NCBI RefSeq assembly: GCF_000344685.1
Contig: NW_006920411.1
Coordinates: 3,013,089 to 3,077,088 of the forward strand
Source of the DNA: Gloeophyllum trabeum ATCC 11539
Taxonomy: Eukaryota; Basidiomycota; Agaricomycetes; Gloeophyllales; Gloeophyllaceae
Direction: 5' to 3'
Length of the DNA stretch: 64,000 nucleotides
The notes below the pieces were generated by a model, which saw only the letters and a list, made by a program, of their open reading frames with translations, was not told where the DNA came from and did not search any database. Numbering within the stretch: position 1 is the stretch's first letter; each line of letters starts with the position of its first letter. Position numbers and translations under genes: made by a program. Below, one piece after another: positions 56,385-64,000 of the stretch.

Positions 56385-59300
56385 GTGTACCAAGCACCCC
56401 GAGGTTCAAGTCAGATATGCCTATCTCGCTCTTGATCTGGAGAAAGGTGTCCAAAGATGCCGGGATGCACTGAACGGCGAAAGCTCCTTACAGGCGCGAC
56501 TGCCTCATCTGGCTACTATGGCGCGTTTTCACCACTGGCTCTTCCTAAAGAGAGGGGGAAGAGACTTCCTTCTGCTCGCACGGACGGAGTTAGACCGGTA
56601 TTTGACCCTTTCAAATGCCGACGCCTACCACAGGGCATTGCACGAAGCAGAGTTGGGAGTTTATTATCATTCATCCTTTCACAAATTCCGACCTGCATAC
56701 TCGTACCAAGACGGGGATAAGGCAGTGGAATATTTGAAGTCTGGTTTACGCAGGCTAACACCTTCGGACGCGTGCCTCTCCTCATACCTTCAGAAGGAGC
56801 TAGGTTGCCTACTGCTCTGTCACTTCGAGCGCTCGCCGAACATGGGAACCCTGAGGGGTGCGTTCTTTAGTCTGCAGCGGGCTATGGAGCTAATCTGCCG
56901 TCCCCATGATTACCATGGCCTTGCTGCTTGCACGTCGCATCTTGTGCGAGCTCTGTTGACACGATACAACCACGAGCACAAGCCCGAAGACTTGGATGAT
57001 GCTATCAAGCATCAAGATACAGTTCTTGAAGTGTTGCCTGGTATTGCTATAGCTGAGCCCAACTGGGCAGTCGAAGAGTTCGGTAACCTGGTAACGAATG
57101 CTCTAGCGTCCTCCAGCACTCTTTTGGCCCAACGATTCACAATTACAGGCCAACGAGAGGATATAGATGCAGCTCTTGGCCACGCGGAAAGAGCTGTGTC
57201 CTTAGCCAAGCAAGCTGGGATCAACGGTGCAAAGGCGGCCAACTGCTTCACAGGCTGCCTACTGACACGCTTTCGTGCATACGGCTATGTGGAAGACATT
57301 AACAACGCCGAAAAACTGGTCGCTGATCACAAGGAGATCGAGTATGCGGCTTCCATCGGCGAACTCCTGCTAACTGTTTTCGAACGCTTTGGGGATCGCC
57401 AATACATTGACTTCGCGATACGATGCCTCGGAAATGCACTTAATCACTGCGTCGAGCAGCGCAAGGCCGCCTACAAACGACAGCTGGGCGGATACGACAT
57501 TCCTACTCGAATCTTCGGCGAGCTTTTGAGAGCCCACCTATCCGCATTCACTACACCCTTTGGAGGATACGAAGCAGGAGCAATGTCACTTGCTTCTGAC
57601 GAGGAGGACCGGATCACGTCGCAGCTAGGAAGAGCCCTGGCTATGCGCTACGAATCTGCCGAGCTTCGCAACGAGAATGACATCAAAGAAGCAATACGGC
57701 TTCAGCGGGTCGTCTTAGGAAGGACATTCAAGGACAGTCAGTTCTACATCGAACGTCTGTGGTCCCTAGGGGTATCGTATCGCATCGGTTATGAAAGGTC
57801 ACATCGTAAGGGAGATATAGAACGGGCAATATCTGTACTGCATGAGGCGCTCATTCTGGCCTCGGAGCAGGGAAATATTCCTCATCACGTACAGCTTTGG
57901 ACTTCCCTGGCCGAATCCCTACTGCAACGATATGCGCATAGGGATGACCTCCACGATAATCAAGATTTTGAACAAGCTGTTGACTACCTGAGGAAGGCTG
58001 CTACCTGCGATTTTGGATTTACTTTCGATCGTCTGAAAGCCGCGGTAATATGGGCATCATCCCTACATAATACAACTCACAGGTTGAGATCTAGAGCCCC
58101 GATATCCGTGGATAGCGAACGAGAGGTGCTGGAATTGGCACTCGAGGGCTACAGTCATGCTATAAAGTTGTTAGCGAGAGCTGCCTTCATCGGTGTCAGT
58201 GTACCTTCGCGGCTGGCCCAGTTGCTCAGCGTCCCCAAAGGTCTAGCCAGCGATGCGGCAGCATGTGCATTCAGACTGCACGAGTTATCTGATTCGAGAA
58301 GCCGAGCTCGCTTCTTGGAAAAAGGAATAGAGCTTCTCGACTCTGGAAGGACCATACTATGGTCGCAGGCCGCGCAAGTCCGTCTTGAATTGGAACGCCT
58401 GAAACGCCGAGACACATGCTTATCCCAGGAGTTCGAGGAGCTAGCGAGACGCCTAGGCTTTTTCAATATGCAGGACGTTTCGATTGAGGCGATGGAATAC
58501 GTGTCCAGGACATTGGACCAGAAGTGGGAAGAATTGGTGGACAGAGTGAGAAGATTACAGGGATTTGAGGACTTCCTTTCTCCCATCCGCTTCTGCAAAC
58601 TACAGCAGGCGGCGGAACGGGGAGTAATTGTCGTCGTCAATGTCAGCCACCACAGATGCGACGCTTTGGTCCTATTCCAGAATGGGGGCCTACATCTCGT
58701 GACCCTTGAACAGATGACAAGGGATGCTGTAGAAGACGACGCCAAGGATTTCCTCGGCCTACTGAAAGAAGGGGGCCAAAGAGGGAGATTAAGACAGATA
58801 CTAGGTCGTCTCTGGGACACACTTTGCAGTCCTGTACTCGGCCGTCTTAAGCAGCTGCGCGTTATATCAGAGGAACAGGAACCCCCGCACATCCGCTGGT
58901 GCCTTACAGGAAAGCTTTCATTCCTACCAATCCATGCCGCAGTTCCTCGAGGAAAAGAAGCGAAGGGGATGCTCGACGTTGTCATATCTTCCTACATACC
59001 CTCACTATCCATCTTTTCGCGCGCAGAGACCTGGCACAACTTTGCCGAACCGGGTATACCCTCTTCCGAGCACCAGGTTATTGATTCTACCCGTGGATTG
59101 CCCGTATCACCGTACGTCGCGGTGAGAATCAGCTCGAAGCACCAGCAGTCAAAAACGGACCCGGCGTCGGCGACGACACTGCCATCACAGCAGTCAATGG
59201 AGTACAACCCACCCGGCGTCCGGGGCGGTGTTGAAGCCTTAGCATCGCGTAATCTCAGTGGGTGCGTACTGGAATGTAACGTACGGCTAAGGCTGACATG

Positions 59301-60016
59301 CCTCTAGTGACGCAATTGCTGCGCCTGCTACGGATAGGACACCTTACTCTCTCGCTGGAAGGACGAGTACAGCCCATGCACAACGGGGCAGCCAATATCC
59401 AAGGGTGCTTGCAGTGCGTTTCTCCCCGACCTCCAGCGCGCGTCATCTTTCCCATGTGGAGACAGAGATGGCCAGACTCCAAGCTCATGCTGGTTCAGAG
59501 CACGATGTCGAAATTATCGCGAGCGGGAGTTCCATGCTCGCGGCACTGAAGCGCTGTGACTGGGTCCATTTCGCATGCCATGGTAAGCAAGATGCCAAAA
59601 ACCCTTTGAACAGCTCCCTAGCACTAGGGGATGGGGATATACCCCTTTATCGCATAGCGTTCGAAGCAGAGGCCAAAGGCACCTTTGCGATGCTCCTGGC
59701 CTGCGAGACAGCGAAAGGCAGCCCGGGATTTTCCGACGAAGCTCTGCACATTGCAGCAGGACTCCAATTCGCTGGTTTTAGGAGCGTTATAGCGACGATG
59801 TGGAGAATGACAGACAAGTTGGGCCCTGTGATAGCTGACGCAGTATATGGGCACATGTTTGAGACCGTAAAGAAAAGGAGTGACAGTCCGGACGGTAGCA
59901 ATAGCCCTCCTCAGGATGGAAACGCTGCGATCGCTCTCAGAAATGTCATGCTCTCTCTGAGGGCGAACGCGCGGGTGAAATGGCACGAATGGGCGACATT
60001 CGTTCATTACGGCTAG
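56385..60016 (+). CDS. TPR-CHAT protein (caspase/separase-like protease domain)
   Basis: Two visible exons (intron 59262-59307). From the ATG at 56518 the product is 1,150 residues, but the frame is open upstream to an acceptor at 56384 and begins inside a helical repeat, so the true start is probably in an earlier exon. The N-terminal 750 residues are tetratricopeptide-like (DAYHRALHEAELGVYYHSSF, DLDDAIKHQDTVLEVLPG, RAISVLHEALILASEQGN). The C-terminal CHAT domain has WCLTGKLSFLPIHAA, WVHFACHGKQD with the catalytic His and AMLLACETAKGS with the catalytic Cys, then AAGLQFAGFRSVIATMWRM. Both dyad residues are present, so it may be an active cysteine protease. Bacterial TPR-CHAT proteins act in defence; roles in fungi are largely untested. 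Confidence 0.85.
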
Positions 60017-60859
60017 ATGGTGGTTTCTCGTGTATTTCTGCTCTCCTAGCACCGACGTTTGACTATGACAGAATCGCGGTTCCTAAAAGATTAAAAGGCG
60101 ACGGCGACTACAAGAAACAGTCATCCAGTCTCACTGTCATCTCTATTACTCGTTTTCTGACGGGCTGCCCTGTCGGCTCAGAGTCACCATACTGTACATA
60201 GACCAACGGGCGAGCGCTGAAAGTAGGTTTTGCTCACGGCCGTGGTGCCTGCAACACTTCGGGCACGAGTCGGTCGCTATATACATTACGAACGTTCGAA
60301 GATGCAAGGTGCCGCGAGTAACTGTGTGTTTCGAAGAAGAATCACGATGTCGATCCCGCCCTTATCCTCTCACTCCAGTACGGCATCAGGAAAAGCCCGA
60401 AGCTCTAATCGCCCATGAATCATGATGAGCTGGCAAGCTAGCTCGGCTAAATTGACTACAAGCATTTGTAGTGGGCATTACCCCGAAGTTTGTAGTGATG
60501 ATAAGTATGATTTTGTAGTTGGACTACAAACATCGTGTATTGAAGGGTGCAGAAGCCAATCAGAGACCGTAAATCGAAACCGACGCGGCTCCCACGCTTA
60601 CAAACATCTAATGAGCCTGAAATCGAGTGTCTGAGGAAAATGTGTCCTAATGTGTCTAACGGTCTGCGCAGCCTGAAGTTAGACTCTCAGACGATTCCGG
60701 GTTTTACTGATGGCCGACCAGCAGCACAGGGGCATCTGCCGCTCATATCTCGTTGCTCGATGTCTCAAGAATGTTATACACGGAGACCCTCAGTGTTTAG
60801 AACGAGGTGAACATCGTGAGTGGATGTGTCCTATAGTTCGGTAGCTTGTTTCAGTCTGT
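60017..60859. other. Intergenic with clustered ACTACAA motifs
   Basis: No gene supported. Five copies of ACTACAA (plus strand at 60455 and 60523; minus at 60466, 60490 and 60513) lie within 75 bp in mixed orientation. Confidence 0.4.
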
Positions 60860-62985
60860 GACTCTGTCTGGTATGGTCGCGTCTATCACGTGCACGACGC
60901 TTCGGGAGGCTTGAACTTCGTTCATGCACAACTTCGTCGGCGACTAAAAGCCTCCTGAGGAGATTTTGGCTTTCCGACCCACTCTAGACGCGCTCGCTCA
61001 ATAAGATATTTTATGGGAAAACTACTGGCAGGTCTGAAAGCGGAATCGACATAAACTGGCCAAGAACTGGAGCGACCCAACCTCTGGAAGCGCGACATGC
61101 GGGTACGGAGAACGGGAAATATTGCTATTGCTGTTCGCCATTTTGTGCTACCTGTGCAGCTCGCATCGATGCCTTAGCCTCCGCGGATCCTGCCCTGCTG
61201 GCGACAGAATTGGACATACCGAGGATCGTGGAGAGGATAACGCGTCTGGAGACTGCGCTGGCCCGTTGCAAGCGCGTAGAGGAGGCTCTCCATGATGTGC
61301 CCAGTGTTGCTTTGTCCAAGATTCAAGTCCTCCAGGGACAGCTACGCGGGCGTCAAGAATCTTTGAACGTGCTACTAGGCAACGTCGCAAGCTCTGATCC
61401 TGTACTGCGCGATATCGTTGCTGCTGTCTCCCGTGGCGAATCTCCCGAGCAAGCACTCCTGGCTCATATCAAGCGTGAGACCCAGGACCCCTCCAGTCCC
61501 TTGTGCAGCGTGCTCAAAGCGCCGCCCGTCTTGGGTGTTCGACTACCAGTGCACCTCAAGTCTCACGTCGTCATATGGCTCGGTACGAAGCGCAGACAAC
61601 AGTCTCAAAGGAGCAAGAGCGTTTACTGGAAAACCGAAGTCCGGAACGTCTGCGCTGACATACTTACGCCGAGTGCATCTGCTGTCTCTAGTATCACTGC
61701 CAGTGGGACTCTCACCGCAACTCGGCAAGATGCTCTGAATGTACTGATAGAGAGGCATCGACGGTTGAAGTCTACCATCTCCACCGGTCGGGCCTTCGTG
61801 ACCGTCGATTTACCGAGCGATCTCTCGTCTGCGCTAGCGGCACCCACGTTCCATGGTCCCGAAGATGTTGAGCTGGCTCCTGGGGCTTCAAGCCGCTCAC
61901 TGAACAGCGCTCTGGAACAGCAGTACCCGGCCTCTCTGGAGTTTGCGAACGGTAGCAGCAGCGTCTATAGCTGCTCTTCTTTGCCGGACTCTGTATACAC
62001 CGGAATCTGCAGGAGCCAGGAAGTAGCAGAACCTTCCCTGATGGTCGCCTACAACTCGCAGGACGTGTTTCTCTCCATCCCTCTGTCTAGTTCTGGAAGC
62101 GCTCGCAGTTTGTCTTCTGTTCCCCGTCCATCCGGCTCGCGGAGGAGTCGCTTGATGGCTGTGAACGTGAAACTAGGCCCGATTGCGGAGGCCGAGGAAA
62201 ATGATGTCGTGCCTAATGCTCGCGAAGTTGATGCCGCGGATGCCCAGGACGAAAATGTGGAGGCCGAAGAGGTGGTGCAATCTTCTTCCATGGACCAGCC
62301 TATGGATTCACTCATCCTCGAGGAGTGTGTGGATTCAATAGTGCCCGATGCTGTGGTCCAGGGTTCCCCTTCGTCCCCCCAGTCTATCCTGCTGTCACCG
62401 GTGGACGCTAGCTCCCTCAATATCTCTCCTCTTCAACTCTGCTCCACTCCTCGTACGCGGCAGACTGGACTACGTTGCCCTTCCCCGCGGTTGTCTCCCA
62501 TCTTCAAGTTACTGCCCAAGCAACCCGACGATCTCTTTGGTCCGAGCAGTCCGACGCTCAGCCCGGGAAGTCCTTCCCGCCAGCCCTCGCCATCGAGGCT
62601 GCCGGTATTGAAGTCCCGAATGTCGGCTTGCGAGATGAGAGTGTGAGGTGGCGTCTCCAGGCATGTGAAGTTGGTTGTCTCTCCAATGATTATCGATTTG
62701 TATTGTGTTACAGGATGTATTCTGAGTATGTCATGGCATTCAATGGCGTTTGCCTGCTACCTCAATGGATAACTGTGCGGGCAAGAACAGTACTAGTCAA
62801 CTCTCGGCGTTAAAGGACGACTACAACTAACTTCTCCGGAGCCAAGAGGTTGCTTCTTCGCTCACAAGCTTCGGAGTACAGGATTCGAAGGAATTACGGC
62901 ATGGCGGATCTGCATAATTCACCTCCAGATGAGGTGTCTGTGGCAAGATCTAGCCACCCCGACTTGAGCGCTTGAGCGTTTGCGG
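60860..62985 (+). repeat. Segmental duplication, copy B
   Basis: Partner of 41195-43315. Identity is about 98.7 percent by hand count in the core and clearly lower on both flanks. Confidence 0.85.
61021..62646 (+). pseudogene. Ser/Pro-rich duplicate B, start codon lost
   Basis: The frame matches duplicate A from ESGIDINWPRTG to the common C-terminus (SPSRLPVLKSRMSACEMRV) without internal stops. The segment that holds the start codon in copy A is altered by small deletions, and an in-frame stop lies at 60985-60987. A nearby ATG at 61013 is out of frame. The next in-frame Met is near 62040, which would remove the Cys motif and coiled coil. About half the roughly 21 substitutions change an amino acid, consistent with relaxed constraint. 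Either a recent pseudogene or a gene that has gained an unseen 5' exon. Confidence 0.65.
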
Positions 62986-64000
62986 GTGCGATGCTTGTGT
63001 GCGCCGTTGGATAATACCAGTGTAGTCCAGTATGGACTACGCGTATTTACTGATCTACACTGCGCGGTGGGTAATAAAAGGCAGGCCATGTCCATCCACT
63101 TAATTTCCGTTGACCGTACTTTCTTCCAAAGCCATGCGCCACCCTTGACGGAATGACGGACAGAATCAGACAGACCTGTCCATGCGATGTTCGACCGTAC
63201 ATTCATCTCCTCAGACGCCAACATTGTTTGGACTCTGGACTATACAGTCACGGTACGCGACTTCATGTGCTTAGAGAGCGTAAGTAAAACAAGACGCTAA
63301 TGCTCCTACATAGATTTATAAAATGGTTCTGAAACGCTTCTACTCAACTGCAGCTGGCAGCCTGGCAGTGACTGGACCTATTCGGGGATACATATCGTAG
63401 CCTCGTGTATCAGGCTTCGGACAAGGCCTCGGCCATGGTGCGCCATCACAATCGCCTTTTTGGGAACCAGACCGAGCCGAGCGGCTATTTCACCCGAGTG
63501 ACACCAAAAGCGAGATTCCTTAGACTTGGGACTACGCCCCAAGACGCGAGACCAAGGGGTCTTGAAAACCTTATTTTGCCACCCCACCTGAACGCCCCCC
63601 CTGGGTACCCCACCTCGTCCCCCTTGACTTCAACGCTCGAGCATCGGTCTACATACAGTACACGTCACCGCCTACACTAGTATAATAAGGCCGTCCGCTA
63701 CTCTGCTCGACACCCCGTCCTCGCTGTCTTCCCCGTCGACCACCATGCCCTTGCCGCTTCCGGCCGCGGTCCGGGTAGAAGTCTGGTAGCAAACCCCAAC
63801 CCTAGGGTGTACCGCCACGGGTCAGGTGACAACGCCAGCGTCGGCGCCCGGCGTGTTGTCGCCGCCCGCTTTAGGCCTGTCGTCGTTGTCGCCGACGATG
63901 AGCATGGCTGTAGCATTTGTATGTAGTCGTAAAAATATGGAATAATTCTCATTAAATACACAAAATTCGTTTGATGGATTTGACATGTACGCGCCGCCAC
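62986..64000. other. Right end of window, no supported gene
   Basis: Short frames only, without motifs. A C-rich stretch at 63580-63640 and CG-rich text near 63780-63900 have coding-like composition but no model. Confidence 0.4.

Noticed and set aside
61013..61015. ATG as the start of the downstream Ser/Pro-rich duplicate
   Set aside because: Out of frame with the conserved protein (the codon phase is set by 61021).
1..64000. CRISPR arrays, rRNA genes and LTR retrotransposons
   Set aside because: No regularly spaced short repeats, rRNA signature, or paired LTRs with reverse-transcriptase motifs were seen.

Overview
The window is nuclear DNA of a filamentous basidiomycete, most likely an agaricomycete and possibly Polyporales (the order is a guess). 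Genes are packed on both strands and split by many 45-65 nt GT-AG introns. Several families typical of mushroom-forming fungi are present: FunK1-like kinases, a DUF6697-like protein, DUF7025-like AAA ATPases and a TPR-CHAT protein. I built the spliced models by hand. Eight complete models (ankyrin, RSA3, URB1, hydrolase, ADE2, RQC1 and both AAA genes) keep a single reading frame through every exon, which supports their boundaries.

Region 1 (1-31 kb) is mostly conserved housekeeping. It holds a 1,728-residue ankyrin-repeat protein; RSA3 and URB1, divergently transcribed from about 0.2 kb of shared DNA and both encoding subunits of the Npa1 pre-60S complex; an alpha/beta hydrolase; ADE2 (purine synthesis); a large hypothetical protein; two kinase-like genes separated by a 0.9 kb Mutator-like non-autonomous element; a coiled-coil DUF6697-like gene; and RQC1/TCF25 (ribosome quality control).

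Region 2 (30.5-44 kb) starts with about 4 kb of repeat-rich DNA with decayed, hydrophobic minus-strand reading frames, a roughly 1.04 kb tandem duplication and a 21-bp tandem repeat. A single-exon mitochondrial PPR-type protein, a very GC-rich gene with the look of a nuclear regulator, and a Ser/Pro-rich protein with a Cys-rich motif follow.

Region 3 (44-64 kb) looks accessory. Two divergent paralogous AAA ATPases share all intron positions and each ends in a predicted C-terminal membrane anchor. Then come several kilobases of sparse, degenerate-repeat DNA, a small hypothetical gene, a TPR-CHAT protease-like gene with an intact His/Cys pair, and a second, start-less copy of the Ser/Pro-rich gene, nearly identical in its body to the copy 19.6 kb upstream.

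The best candidates for new biology are: the transposon that appears to have landed inside the first recognisable exon of a gene joining a restriction-nuclease-like domain to a kinase; the tail-anchored AAA pair next to a TPR-CHAT gene; and the near-identical gene duplicate with signs of gene conversion.
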